Shown: positions 9,898-19,065 of the stretch, piece by piece
Layout of the letters: every line of letters begins with the position of its first letter
How positions within the stretch are numbered: position 1 is the first letter of the stretch
Assembly: GCF_008801835.1 (NCBI RefSeq)
Contig: NZ_VZOW01000008.1
Span: 1-64,000, forward strand
From: Cupriavidus pauculus
Lineage (GTDB): Bacteria; Pseudomonadota; Gammaproteobacteria; Burkholderiales; Burkholderiaceae
DNA: 64,000 bases
Reading direction: 5' to 3'
Made by a program: the position numbers and the translations under genes
Notes under the pieces: generated by a model
What the model was told of the DNA's origin: nothing
The model's database searches: none
Seen by the model: only the letters and a program-made list of their open reading frames with translations

Positions 9898-10871
9898 AAC
9901 TCAGACTCTCCTCGCTCGGGCCGATCGTGTTGACGTTGGCCGTCACCGCGGTTGGCGCGGTCGTTGTCAAACATCTGTGGGACTACTACACCGTGGCGCC
10001 GTGGACGCGCGACGGGCATATCCGCGCCGACGTGGTGCAGGTGGCGCCCGACGTATCGGGTCTGGTCACGCGCATCGCCGTGAAGGACAACCAGCATGTC
10101 AAGGCGGGCGATGTGCTGTTCGAGATCGACCACGAACGCTACGCGCTGGCGCTGCGTCAGGCGGAGGCCACCGCAGCCGCGGTGCGTGCGACCCTGGCGC
10201 AGGCGCGCCGCGAAGCATCGCGCAGCCAGAAGCTGTCCGACGTGGTGTCCAAGGAAATCATCGAAGAGGGCCTGGCCAAGGTGCAGCAGGGCGAGGCCCA
10301 GCTGGCGCAGGCCGAAGCAGCGATCGGCGTGGCACGGCTGAACCTCGAACGCACGCGCGTGGTGAGCCCGGTGGAAGGCTATGTCAACGACCGGCTGCCG
10401 CGCCTGGGCGACTACGTCGTGACCGGCAAGCCGGTGCTGTCGATGGTCGATTCGAAGTCGTTCCACGTGGAAGGCTATTTCGAGGAAACCAAGCTGCAGG
10501 GCATCCATATCGGCAGCCCCGTCGACATCCGCATCATGGGCGAAAAGCGCGTGCTGCCAGGCCATGTGCAAAGCATCGCGGCCGGCATCGAGGATCGCGA
10601 CCGCACCAACGGGTCGAACCTGCTGCCCAATGTGAACCCGACCTTCAACTGGGTGCGACTGGCGCAGCGCGTGCCGGTGCGCATCCAGTTCGACCAGATG
10701 CCCGATGACGTGCGTCTGGTCGCCGGCCGTACTGCCACGGTGTCGGTCAAGGCCGATGGCAAGACGGCCGATCAGCCCGCCGCGCCGGCAGCGGCGGCTG
10801 ACAAGAGTGCCTCGCAAGACAAGGTCGCGCTGGCCGGCAAGAGCGCGTCCGCAACCGGAGCCCTGCAGTGA
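9894..10871 (+). CDS. HlyD-family periplasmic adaptor of the efflux system
   Basis: Membrane-fusion protein of 325 residues that links the FUSC pump to the outer-membrane channel. An N-terminal membrane anchor covers about residues 8-28. The biotinyl-lipoyl half (VAPDVSGLVTRIAVKDNQHVKAG), an alpha-helical hairpin near 85-150 and a beta-barrel domain follow, as in AaeA/EmrA proteins. The C-terminal 40 residues are a low-complexity Ala/Lys/Ser tail beyond the conserved adaptor. It starts at ATG 9894 overlapping the DUF1656 stop, and its own stop overlaps the GTG of the next gene. Confidence 0.9.
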   Translation: MKLRLSSLGPIVLTLAVTAVGAVVVKHLWDYYTVAPWTRDGHIRADVVQVAPDVSGLVTRIAVKDNQHVKAGDVLFEIDHERYALALRQAEATAAAVRATLAQARREASRSQKLSDVVSKEIIEEGLAKVQQGEAQLAQAEAAIGVARLNLERTRVVSPVEGYVNDRLPRLGDYVVTGKPVLSMVDSKSFHVEGYFEETKLQGIHIGSPVDIRIMGEKRVLPGHVQSIAAGIEDRDRTNGSNLLPNVNPTFNWVRLAQRVPVRIQFDQMPDDVRLVAGRTATVSVKADGKTADQPAAPAAAADKSASQDKVALAGKSASATGALQ

Positions 10872-12361
10872 AACGCTTTGCCCGCGCCACGCTTGCGGCC
10901 ATGTTGCCGCTTGCCCTGGCTGCATGCATGACGGTCGGTCCCGACCACAAGGTGCCCGATGACGCCGTAGTCAAGGCGTCGGCCGCCAACGGTCCGTTCG
11001 CCGGCACCGAGAACGATGCCGTGTCGATTGGCGATGTGCCCAACGACTGGTGGCGCCTGTATGACGATCCGCATATCGACGATCTGGTCAAGCAGGCGCT
11101 GGTGGCCAACACCGATCTGCGCGTGGCCGCTGCCAATCTCAAACGCGCCATCGCCGTTTATCACGAGGTGGAAGCCGAAAACCTGCCCGAAGCGAAATTC
11201 AAGGCCAGTGCGGAACGTGGGCAGATTGCCGGCGAGCCGTTGCTGCATGAAGAAAAAATTCCGGCGATGAACTTTGGCGACATCGGCTTCGAGGTGTCGT
11301 ACCTGATCGACTTTTGGGGCAAGCTCAAGCGTGCCGACGAGGCGGCGCTGGCTGCCGCGCAGGCCAGCCATGCGGCGCTGGACCAGGCCCGCGTGGGCGT
11401 GGTGGCGGAGACCGTGCGCGCTTATGTACAGGGCTGCACGGCCACGCATGAGCTGCACGTGGCGCAGCATCAGCTCGATCTGCAGGAGCGCGGCGTGCAA
11501 CTGGCGCAGAAGCTGGTGGATGCGGGGCGCGGCCAGCCTACCGATCTGCTGCGCGCGCAGGCGCAGGCCGAAACGCTGCGCTCGGCGCTGCCGCGCTATC
11601 GCGCCGAGCAGGAAGGCGCCGCCTATCGCCTTGCGGTGATGTTGGGCAAGCCGCCTGCCGCGCTCGATGTGCGCAGCGTGGCGTGCGAGCACGTGCCTGC
11701 GCTCAAGCAGCCGTTGCCGGTTGGCGATGGCACGGCATTGCTCAAGCGTCGACCCGACGTGCGTCAGGCCGAGCGCGAACTGGCCGCCGCGACGGCCAAG
11801 ATCGGCGTGGCGACGGCAGACCTGTTCCCGCAGATCCGCATTGGCGCTTCCGCCGGCTTCACCGGGATTCTCGATCACCTGGGCCAAGCGCCGACCGCGC
11901 ACTGGGGCTGGGGACCGGCGATCTCGTGGACCATTCCCACCAGCGGCACGCGTGCGCGCATCCACAACATGGAGTTCGGCGCGGAAGGTGCACTGGCGCA
12001 TTTCGACGGCGTGGTGCTCAAGGCGCTGCGCGAAACGCAGAGCGCGCTGTCGACCTACACGCACGAACTCGATCGCAACCGGTCGCTGCGCGCCGCGCGC
12101 GACAAGGCGGACGAAGCCGCGCGCCAGAATCGTCTGCTATGGCAGGCGGGACGTTCGCCGTATCTGCAAAGCGTCGACGCGGATCGCACGCTGGCCAACA
12201 CCGATGCCGCGCTGGCCGCTTCGGACGCCCAAGTGGCGATGGACCAGATCAACCTGTTCCTGGCGCTGGGCGGCGGCTGGCAGGATGCGCCGGCGATTGC
12301 CAGCCATCCCGTGGGCAAGGCGGCCGGCGAGCCAGTCACGCTTCAGCCCGAAGCGCATTGA
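10868..12361 (+). CDS. NodT-family outer-membrane efflux channel lipoprotein
   Basis: TolC-type outer-membrane factor, 497 residues. The signal sequence ends in a lipobox (LALAACMTVGPDHKVP), with Cys21 as the lipidation site. The mature protein carries the two repeated helical outer-membrane-efflux domains expected for NodT/OprM proteins. The GTG start at 10868 overlaps the adaptor stop (GTGA), completing a MarR-FUSC-DUF1656-HlyD-NodT operon. It provides the outer-membrane exit duct for the exporter. No clear intrinsic terminator was found in the 102 bp before the next gene. Confidence 0.92.
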   Translation: MKRFARATLAAMLPLALAACMTVGPDHKVPDDAVVKASAANGPFAGTENDAVSIGDVPNDWWRLYDDPHIDDLVKQALVANTDLRVAAANLKRAIAVYHEVEAENLPEAKFKASAERGQIAGEPLLHEEKIPAMNFGDIGFEVSYLIDFWGKLKRADEAALAAAQASHAALDQARVGVVAETVRAYVQGCTATHELHVAQHQLDLQERGVQLAQKLVDAGRGQPTDLLRAQAQAETLRSALPRYRAEQEGAAYRLAVMLGKPPAALDVRSVACEHVPALKQPLPVGDGTALLKRRPDVRQAERELAAATAKIGVATADLFPQIRIGASAGFTGILDHLGQAPTAHWGWGPAISWTIPTSGTRARIHNMEFGAEGALAHFDGVVLKALRETQSALSTYTHELDRNRSLRAARDKADEAARQNRLLWQAGRSPYLQSVDADRTLANTDAALAASDAQVAMDQINLFLALGGGWQDAPAIASHPVGKAAGEPVTLQPEAH

Positions 12362-12463
12362 GGTAAAGTTCTGGCCTCGGCCGCGTCCCACTCGGCGCGG
12401 TTCGACCGCCATCATTGCGCACAACGCGATGGCGGCTTCTCGATTCCCAGGAAAACAAGACCT

Positions 12464-13276
12464 ATGAAGATGCTCTCGATCACGAAGACCCTGGCCGCCG
12501 CAACCGTGGCGCTGGGTGTGGTTGCCGCCGGCAACGCCGCGGCGCAGGAACAGACGATTCGCGTTGGCACGGTGAGCGGGCCCGACGCCGAAGTCTGGCA
12601 GGTGGTGCAGAAGGTGGCGAAGAAGAACGGGCTGAACGTGAAGGTGGTGGAGTTCAACGACTACGTGCAGCCCAATGCCGCGCTGGATGCGGGCGACCTC
12701 GACGCCAACAGCTTCCAGCACCAGCCGTATCTCGATAGTCAGATCAAGCAGCGCGGCTACAAGATGGTCAGCGTCGGCTACACCTATATTTCGCCGCTGG
12801 GCATCTATTCGAAGACCCTCAAGTCGCCGAAGGACCTGCCGCAAGGCGCCAAGGTGGCGGTGCCCAACGATCCGTCCAACGAGAATCGCGCGCTGCTGTT
12901 GCTGGCCGCGCAGGGCGTGATCAAGCTGAAGCCCGGTGTTGGCACGAACGGTGTGAACGCCACGCCGCTGGATGTGGCCGACAATCCGAAGAAGATCAAG
13001 CTGGTGGAGCTCGACGCCGCGCAACTGGCGCGCGCGCTGCCCGACGTGGCCGCTGCGGTGATCAACACCAACTACGCGCTGGCCGCCGGCCTGCAGCCGA
13101 CGACCAATGCGATCGCGCTGGAAGACATCCACAGCCCGTACGCCAACATCATCGTGGTGCGCACGCAGGACAAGGACAAGCCATGGGTGAAGAAGCTCGT
13201 GGCCGCTTACCAGTCGGAAGAGGTGCGCCAGTTCATGAAGGCGCAGTTCAAGGGCGCGATGGTGCCGTCGTTCTGA
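12464..13276 (+). CDS. NlpA/MetQ-family substrate-binding protein without lipobox
   Basis: Periplasmic binding protein of the MetQ/NlpA family (methionine-uptake type), 270 residues. The body carries recognisable family segments: IRVGTVSGPDAEVWQVVQ, NDYVQPNAALDAGDLDANSFQH and VAVPNDPSNENRALLLLA. MetQ proteins are usually lipoproteins, but the signal sequence here (about 1-27, ending GNAAAQE) has no lipobox cysteine, so a freely soluble binding protein is expected. No MetN ATPase or MetI permease lies nearby; it must borrow a membrane unit encoded elsewhere or have another role. The next gene is an FMN reductase, which could hint at sulfur compounds, but an intervening terminator separates them. 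Confidence 0.88.
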   Translation: MKMLSITKTLAAATVALGVVAAGNAAAQEQTIRVGTVSGPDAEVWQVVQKVAKKNGLNVKVVEFNDYVQPNAALDAGDLDANSFQHQPYLDSQIKQRGYKMVSVGYTYISPLGIYSKTLKSPKDLPQGAKVAVPNDPSNENRALLLLAAQGVIKLKPGVGTNGVNATPLDVADNPKKIKLVELDAAQLARALPDVAAAVINTNYALAAGLQPTTNAIALEDIHSPYANIIVVRTQDKDKPWVKKLVAAYQSEEVRQFMKAQFKGAMVPSF

Positions 13277-13305
13277 TCCGGAACGCGCATCGTTGTGCAC
13301 AGCGG

Positions 13306-13331
13306 AACGGCGGCCACGGGTCGCCGTTTTT
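13306..13331 (+). terminator. terminator after the MetQ-like gene
   Basis: AACGGCG at 13306-13312 pairs with CGCCGTT at 13322-13328, followed by TTT, 29 bp after the stop. It separates the binding-protein gene from the FMN reductase gene. Confidence 0.65.
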
Positions 13332-13418
13332 GCATCTATCCATAGTCGAAATGCTTCGTTCGCATGCTGCGAGCGCAGCGCTAAGGTACGGAATCGAATC
13401 CCGCCCCGGAGTTACATT

Positions 13419-13982
13419 GTGTCCACACCGCTGAAAGTCGTCGCCGTGAATGGCAGCGCTCATCAACCGTCGCGCACGCTGGTGCTGATCCAGGCGCTGC
13501 TGGCAGAACTGGACCAGCGGCTCGTGCTCGATACGCAGATTGTCGACCTGAGCGAGATTGCACGTCCGCTCGGCGCGGCGCTGACACGCCAGGAACTGCC
13601 TGCCGATATCGAGGCACAGGTTGCCGCGATTGAATCGGCCGATCTGCTGATTGCCGCCGCGCCCGTGTACCGCGGATCGTTCCCGGGACACTTCAAGCAT
13701 CTGTTCGATCTGGTGGGCATGGATGCGTTGATCGACAAGCCCGTGCTGCTGGCCGCCACCGGCGGCAGCGACCGGCACGCGCTGGTGCTCGAGCATCAGC
13801 TTCGCCCGCTGTTCAGCTTCCTGCAGGCACTGACGCTGCCGGTTGGCGTGTACGCGAGCACGGCGGATTTCGATGGCTATCAGGTCGGCAGCCAGGCGCT
13901 GGCCACGCGCATCGCGCTGGCCGCCGAGCGCGCCACGCCGTTGTTTGCGGCCTCGGCGCGCCAGCTGCGGCGAGTGGCCTGA
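13419..13982 (+). CDS. NADPH-dependent FMN reductase (MsuE/SsuE type)
   Basis: Flavodoxin-like FMN reductase of 187 residues. The phosphate-binding loop is in VVAVNGSAHQPSRT near the start, and AAPVYRGSFPGHFKHLFDL is the typical flavin-contact segment of SsuE/MsuE proteins. Such enzymes supply reduced FMN to two-component monooxygenases, often alkanesulfonate or methanesulfonate enzymes. The GTG at 13419 is preferred because GGAG lies about 8 bases upstream and the family N-terminus begins there; the open frame extends 42 codons further through the terminator. No monooxygenase partner is adjacent, so the physiological acceptor is unclear. Confidence 0.85.
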   Translation: MSTPLKVVAVNGSAHQPSRTLVLIQALLAELDQRLVLDTQIVDLSEIARPLGAALTRQELPADIEAQVAAIESADLLIAAAPVYRGSFPGHFKHLFDLVGMDALIDKPVLLAATGGSDRHALVLEHQLRPLFSFLQALTLPVGVYASTADFDGYQVGSQALATRIALAAERATPLFAASARQLRRVA

Positions 13983-14017
13983 AGCGAGTGATTTGACGGG
14001 CGAGCAGCCGCGCGCCC

Positions 14018-15493
14018 TCAGCTTTCCAGCGCCGGAGGCAGTCGGTCATTGACCCAGTCGCGCACCGCTTCATACGCGGCGGCCAGTTGCAGCACGCTCA
14101 GGTCGTCGCGCGGCCGGCCGATCAGTTGCATGCCCATCGGCAAACCTTCCGCATTGAATCCCACCGGGACGCTGATCACCGGGCAACCCGACAGCGTCCA
14201 CGCCACCACCACCTCCATCCAGCGGTGATAGGTGTCCATGTCGCGGCCCGCAATCGATGTGGGCCAGTGCTGGTCCACATCGAATGGGAACACCTGCGCA
14301 GTGGGCACCGCGATGTAGTCGAAGTCGGCAAAGATGCGCTGCAGCGCCTGATGCCATGCGCTGCGCTGGACGCTGGCTGCATACAGGTCGCTGGCCTTGA
14401 GATCGAGCGAGCCTTCGATTTCCCAGATCGCCTCGGGCTTGAGCTGCGCGCGCGTGGCCGGGTTGGTGTACAGCGCCAGGCGCGCATTGCCCGTCAGGAA
14501 GTGCCGGTGCACCAGCCACATCTGCCAGATCTTCTCGGCAGGATAGGGCGGTGCGATGGCATCGACGCTGACGCCGAAATCCGGGAAGAAACGCAGCGCC
14601 TGTTCGCACAGCGCGAGGATGCCGTCTTCCATCGGCAAATAGCCGCCCCAGTTACCCAGCCACGCTACGCGCTTGCCCGACAGATCGGCGTCCAGCACGT
14701 CGCGCACATTGCGGGGCGTCAGCGAGGCCAGTATCGGATCGTGCGGCAGTGCCTGCGGAGTGCGCGCATCGGGACCGGCTTGCGTTGCCAGCAGCAGCGC
14801 CAGGTCCGCAACGTTGCGCGCCATCGGCCCCTCGCAGCCGAGCTGCGGCAGGAACAGTTCCGGCGCGGGGCCATACGGCACGCGGCCTGCCGATGGGCGG
14901 AATCCATAAACATTGCAGAACGCGGCCGGATTACGCAGCGATCCGCCAAAGTCGCTGCCATCGGCCACCGGCAGCATGCGCAGCGCCAGCGCGGCTGCCG
15001 CGCCGCCACTGCTGCCGCCGGCCGAACGCGTGCGATCGTAAGGATTGCGCGTTGCACCGTACACGGGATTGAACGTGTGCGATCCCAGGCCAAATTCAGG
15101 CGTGTTGGTCTTGCCGATAAGGATTGCGCCGGCATTGCGCATGCGTTCGACAATGACCGAATCGCTGGCCGGTACGTTGTCCTTGAAGATCGGCGACCCG
15201 TAGGTGGTGCGAATGCCGCGGGTCATGGCCAGATCCTTCGGCGCTTGCGGCATGCCATGCATCCAGCCGGCCGATTTGCCCGCCGCCAGCGACTGGTCGG
15301 CCGCGTCGGCTTCGCGCATCGACAGCCCGGAATCCTGTCGCGCAACGATGGCGTTGACGCCGGGATTGAGCGTGTCGATATGCGCGAGATAGGCCGCCAT
15401 GACCTCGCGGCACGAGACCTCCCTGGCATGGATGGCGTGCGATAGCTGCCGCGCGGGCAGCATCACGATCGGGTCGGGTCGATAGGTGCTCAT
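14018..15493 (-). CDS. amidase-signature-family hydrolase
   Basis: Amidase of the GatA-like signature family, 491 residues. The Ser-cisSer-Lys catalytic set is visible: the lysine in QAPKDLAM, the glycine-serine-rich AGGSSGGAAAA and the DGSDFGGSLRNPA segment. Members hydrolyse aliphatic or aryl amides; substrate cannot be assigned. I chose ATG 15493 (MSTYRPD); the open frame continues 16 codons upstream without a better start. It lies on the same strand as the formaldehyde genes with an 81-bp gap, so it may be a distal member of that transcript or independent. It is convergent with the FMN reductase gene. Confidence 0.88.
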   Translation of the reverse strand: MSTYRPDPIVMLPARQLSHAIHAREVSCREVMAAYLAHIDTLNPGVNAIVARQDSGLSMREADAADQSLAAGKSAGWMHGMPQAPKDLAMTRGIRTTYGSPIFKDNVPASDSVIVERMRNAGAILIGKTNTPEFGLGSHTFNPVYGATRNPYDRTRSAGGSSGGAAAALALRMLPVADGSDFGGSLRNPAAFCNVYGFRPSAGRVPYGPAPELFLPQLGCEGPMARNVADLALLLATQAGPDARTPQALPHDPILASLTPRNVRDVLDADLSGKRVAWLGNWGGYLPMEDGILALCEQALRFFPDFGVSVDAIAPPYPAEKIWQMWLVHRHFLTGNARLALYTNPATRAQLKPEAIWEIEGSLDLKASDLYAASVQRSAWHQALQRIFADFDYIAVPTAQVFPFDVDQHWPTSIAGRDMDTYHRWMEVVVAWTLSGCPVISVPVGFNAEGLPMGMQLIGRPRDDLSVLQLAAAYEAVRDWVNDRLPPALES

Positions 15494-15574
15494 GGCAGGG
15501 GACGTTTTGCAGTCATTGGGGCAATCGCGGGGCGCTGGCAATCGGTGGCAGCGGTTGCCAGCCCTCGGCGTCGA

Positions 15575-16423
15575 TCAGAGTCGTTCGGCGTGGTGCCGCA
15601 GATGATCGGCGATAAACGTCGTGATGAAGTAGTAGCCATGGTCGTAGCCGTCGTGCCGGCGCAGCGTAAGCGGCTGGCCCACGCTGGCACAGGCCGTCTC
15701 GAAGGCCTCCGGGTGCAGTTGCTCGGCCAGGAATTTGTCCGACAGCCCCTGATCGACGAGGATCCCGGACGGAAATGGCGCCGACGCCTGCGCCGCCATC
15801 AACGCGCTGGCATCGTGTTGCGCCCAGCGGCTGCGGTCCTCGCCGAGATAGCCGGTGAACGCCTTTACGCCCCACGGGCATTGCGATGGCGCGGCAATTG
15901 GCGCGAAGGCCGAGACCGAGCGGAAGCGCTGCGGGTAACGTTGCGCCAGCACCAGTGCGCCGTGGCCGCCCATCGAATGGCCGAAGATGCCGACGCGGCC
16001 CGCATCAACCGGCAGTTCACGCGCGACAAGGTGAAACAGTTCGTCGGCCACGTAGCTTTCCATACGCCAGTGCATGCGCCAGGGCGCTTCGATCGCGTCG
16101 ACGTAAAACCCCGCGCCCACGCCGAAATCCCATGCATCGGCCTCGCCCGGCACATGCGCACCGCGCGGGCTGGTGTCGGGCGCCACCAGGATCAGCCCGA
16201 GGCGCGCGGCGTGCTGCTGCGCGCCAGCCTTGATCGCGAAGGTTTCCTCGGTGCAGGTCAGGCCCGCGAGGTAGAACAGCGCCGGCACGCGCGCGGCGTT
16301 GGCACCCAGCGCCTGCGGCGGCAGGAAGACCGAGAACCGCATCGGCAGCCCGATGGCGGACGACTGGTGCTGGTAGAAGCGCTGCACGCCGCCGTGACAG
16401 CCATGTTCGGAGAGCAGTTCCAT
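15575..16423 (-). CDS. fghA: S-formylglutathione hydrolase
   Basis: Alpha/beta-hydrolase (esterase D family) that hydrolyses S-formylglutathione to formate and glutathione, the last step of glutathione-dependent formaldehyde detoxification in the cytoplasm. It has 282 residues, a normal length. The nucleophile elbow GHSMGGHG carries Ser150, and the SPRGAHVPGEADAWDFG segment is characteristic of the family. It starts 11 bp after the stop of the class III alcohol dehydrogenase gene, so the two enzymes of the pathway are encoded as an operon. No FrmR-type regulator gene is adjacent. Confidence 0.93.
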   Translation of the reverse strand: MELLSEHGCHGGVQRFYQHQSSAIGLPMRFSVFLPPQALGANAARVPALFYLAGLTCTEETFAIKAGAQQHAARLGLILVAPDTSPRGAHVPGEADAWDFGVGAGFYVDAIEAPWRMHWRMESYVADELFHLVARELPVDAGRVGIFGHSMGGHGALVLAQRYPQRFRSVSAFAPIAAPSQCPWGVKAFTGYLGEDRSRWAQHDASALMAAQASAPFPSGILVDQGLSDKFLAEQLHPEAFETACASVGQPLTLRRHDGYDHGYYFITTFIADHLRHHAERL

Positions 16424-16434
16424 GGCGCGCGTTC

Positions 16435-17541
16435 TCAGTACAGCACGACCGAGCGGATCGACTCGCCGCGCTTCATCAGGTCAAAGCCTTCGTTGATGCG
16501 ATCGAGCGGCAGCGTATGTGTGATCAGGTCGTCGATGTTGAGCTTGCCTTCCATGTACCAGTCGACGATCTTCGGCACATCGGTACGGCCACGCGCGCCA
16601 CCGAACGCCGAGCCCTTCCATTCGCGGCCCGTGACGAGCTGGAACGGACGCGTGGAGATTTCTGCGCCAGCCTCGGCCACGCCGATGATGATCGATTTGC
16701 CCCAGCCCTTGTGGCAGCATTCCAGCGCCTGGCGCATGACCTGGGTATTGCCGATGCATTCGAACGAATAGTCGGCGCCGCCATCGGTGAGCTGCACGAT
16801 GTGGTCCACCACGTTGTCCACCTGCTTCGGATTGACGAAATGCGTCATGCCGAACTTGCGCGCCATTGCCTCGCGGCCCGGGTTGAGGTCGACGCCGATG
16901 ATCTTGTCGGCGCCCACCATCTTCGCGGCCTGGATCACGTTCAGGCCGATGCCGCCCAGGCCGAACACCACCACGTTGGCCCCGGCTTCCACCTTGGCCG
17001 TGAACAGCACCGCGCCCACGCCCGTGGTGACGCCGCAGCCGATGTAGCAGACCTTGTCGAACGGTGCATCGGGACGGATCTTGGCCAGCGCGATCTCCGG
17101 CACCACGATGTGGTTGGCGAAGGTCGACGTGCCCATGTAGTGGAAAATCGGCTTGCCATCGATCGAAAAGCGCGACGTGCCATCGGGCATCAATCCCTTG
17201 CCTTGCGTGGCGCGGATGGCCTGGCACAGGTTGGTCTTGCGCGACAGGCAAAACTTGCACTGGCGGCATTCCGGCGTGTAGAGCGGAATCACATGATCGC
17301 CCGGCTTCAGCGACGTCACGCCGGGGCCGACGTCGGTGACAATGCCCGCGCCCTCGTGGCCCAGGATCGCCGGGAAGATGCCCTCTGGATCGGCGCCGGA
17401 CAGCGTGTAGTAGTCGGTATGGCAGATGCCAGTCGCCTTGATCTCGACAAGCACTTCACCGGCGCGCGGGCCATCGAGGTCCACCTCTTCCACGGTGAGC
17501 GGGGCGCCGGCTTTCCAGGCGATGGCGGCTTTGGTTTTCAT
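16435..17541 (-). CDS. adhC: S-(hydroxymethyl)glutathione dehydrogenase / class III alcohol dehydrogenase
   Basis: Zinc-dependent, NAD-linked dehydrogenase that oxidises the formaldehyde-glutathione adduct to S-formylglutathione; 368 residues. The catalytic zinc site is marked by GICHTDYYTLSG and the GHEGAG motif, and the structural zinc by the four cysteines of PECRQCKFCLSRKTNLC. The NAD-binding VFGLGGIGLNV Rossmann motif is intact. ATG 17541 gives the standard N-terminus MKTKAAIAW; 16 further upstream codons are rejected. It heads the operon with S-formylglutathione hydrolase. Formaldehyde induction is plausible, but I see no clear operator. Confidence 0.95.
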   Translation of the reverse strand: MKTKAAIAWKAGAPLTVEEVDLDGPRAGEVLVEIKATGICHTDYYTLSGADPEGIFPAILGHEGAGIVTDVGPGVTSLKPGDHVIPLYTPECRQCKFCLSRKTNLCQAIRATQGKGLMPDGTSRFSIDGKPIFHYMGTSTFANHIVVPEIALAKIRPDAPFDKVCYIGCGVTTGVGAVLFTAKVEAGANVVVFGLGGIGLNVIQAAKMVGADKIIGVDLNPGREAMARKFGMTHFVNPKQVDNVVDHIVQLTDGGADYSFECIGNTQVMRQALECCHKGWGKSIIIGVAEAGAEISTRPFQLVTGREWKGSAFGGARGRTDVPKIVDWYMEGKLNIDDLITHTLPLDRINEGFDLMKRGESIRSVVLY

Positions 17542-17643
17542 GAGGCAGCTCCTTACGTATGAGAGTGGGGCGACACGCGCGTGCGCCACCGAAAGGCCAT
17601 GACTATACGGGCATCGACGCGGCGCGGCCAGCAGGCTGCGCGA

Positions 17644-19032
17644 TTATCGGCTGCCTGTCGGGTCGCGCGCGAGCGCGGCGGGCAATGGCGTGCTTTGCTG
17701 CAGTTCGCCGTCGTGGCGCCGCCCGAGCCACCATCCCAGCCAGGCCCATGCAACGGCCAGCGCAGCGCCGGCCAGCGCCACGGTTGCGGGATGGCCGGAC
17801 AGCGCGTCGATGGCGGTCTTGACCCACGCGCTTACCGCATCGCCGGCCCGATAGATCGCCGTGTCGATGACGTTCTTGGCATTGTACTTGGTTTGCGGAT
17901 CGACCGCGGTGAACAGCATTTCGCGCCCCGGACGCAGCATCGCGTATTCGCCCACACGCCGCACGATCATCGCGGCAGCCAGCACGCCAAACACCGGCCA
18001 CATCGACAACAGCAGGAACCCGCACATCACGGCCAGCGGCACGGCGGTGAGCAGCGCGGTGACGCCATAGCGCCGCGCCACGCGCCCGGAGAAAAAGATC
18101 TGCACGAGGATCGTCAGCGCCTGCACGCTGGCGTCCAGCGCGCTGAAGACCTGCGTCTGCTGCGCGCGCGAGGGAAACGCGGCCGACACCAGCCGCGCCT
18201 GCTCGAAATACAGGAACGTGCTCGACGTGGCCAGCAGGATCACAAACAGGCTGATGCCGAGCAGGTAGCGCGAGCGCACGATCAGCGCGAGGCCGGCCCA
18301 CAGGCCGCCGCCCACGGGCAGCGCGGGATCGTGCCCAACCGCATCGGCGCCGGGCGGGGGCGGACCTGCGGGCGCCGGCGCCGCGCTGCGGGTTGCGTCA
18401 TCGGCCGCGCCCGCGCCAAGCCGCTGCCGCCATCCGAACAGAAAGCCCACGATCGGCAATGTGGCGGCAAGCAATGCGGCGGACAGCAGCATCAATCCGG
18501 TCAGCCCGATCGGTTCAACCAGCCAGCCGCCCAGCACCGGTCCCGCCAGCCCGCCGGCGCTGGCACCCGCCGCGATCAGCGCAAACAGCCGGCGCGCCTG
18601 TTCGGGGCGGAAGACATCGGCCATCAGGCTCCATGCCACCGACACCACGAACAGATTGAACACCGACAGCCAGACATAGAAGGTGCGCGCCAGCCAAACG
18701 TTATCCGGCATCGCGCGCGTGGCCCCCGCAAAGCCCAGCAGATTGACGATGAAAAACGCATACACCCATGGCACGAAGCGGCGGCGCGGCAGCCATTTGC
18801 AGCACGCGCCGTATAGCGGGATGGCCGCCAGCATCACCACGAAGGTGGCGGTGAACAGCCATTGCAGATTCTTCACGCCGCCGGCGATGCCCATCGTTTC
18901 GCGCACGGGCCGCAGCATGAAATAGCTGGCGAACAGGCAGAAGAAGAACAGGAAGGCAGCCACCACGGCCGTCGTTTCGCCATCACGCACGCCCAGCAGT
19001 CTGCCGGTACGCGAGTTGTCGTGCGGGTTCAT
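17644..19032 (-). CDS. major-facilitator-fold transporter, Npt1-like
   Basis: Integral membrane protein of 462 residues with about 11-12 hydrophobic helices. The FFFCLFASYFMLRPVRETMG opening and the overall arrangement resemble the free-living proteobacterial relatives of ATP/ADP translocases (Npt1-like), which belong to the MFS superfamily. A Pro/Ala/Gly-rich linker near 205-230 separates the two halves. Its substrate is unknown; nucleotide exchange should not be assumed in a free-living organism. It ends about 100 bp from the divergent side of the adhC promoter region and is followed upstream by an aldo/keto reductase gene on the same strand (33-bp gap), so these two may be co-transcribed. 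Confidence 0.7.
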   Translation of the reverse strand: MNPHDNSRTGRLLGVRDGETTAVVAAFLFFFCLFASYFMLRPVRETMGIAGGVKNLQWLFTATFVVMLAAIPLYGACCKWLPRRRFVPWVYAFFIVNLLGFAGATRAMPDNVWLARTFYVWLSVFNLFVVSVAWSLMADVFRPEQARRLFALIAAGASAGGLAGPVLGGWLVEPIGLTGLMLLSAALLAATLPIVGFLFGWRQRLGAGAADDATRSAAPAPAGPPPPGADAVGHDPALPVGGGLWAGLALIVRSRYLLGISLFVILLATSSTFLYFEQARLVSAAFPSRAQQTQVFSALDASVQALTILVQIFFSGRVARRYGVTALLTAVPLAVMCGFLLLSMWPVFGVLAAAMIVRRVGEYAMLRPGREMLFTAVDPQTKYNAKNVIDTAIYRAGDAVSAWVKTAIDALSGHPATVALAGAALAVAWAWLGWWLGRRHDGELQQSTPLPAALARDPTGSR

Positions 19033-19065
19033 GAGCGGTGGCCGATGTGGGCGGAGGCGGCGGCG

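Noticed and set aside
10772-12064. Minus-strand frame of 430 codons opposite the NodT gene
   Set aside because: No signal, motif or ribosome-binding site; the plus strand carries a complete lipoprotein channel in an operon.
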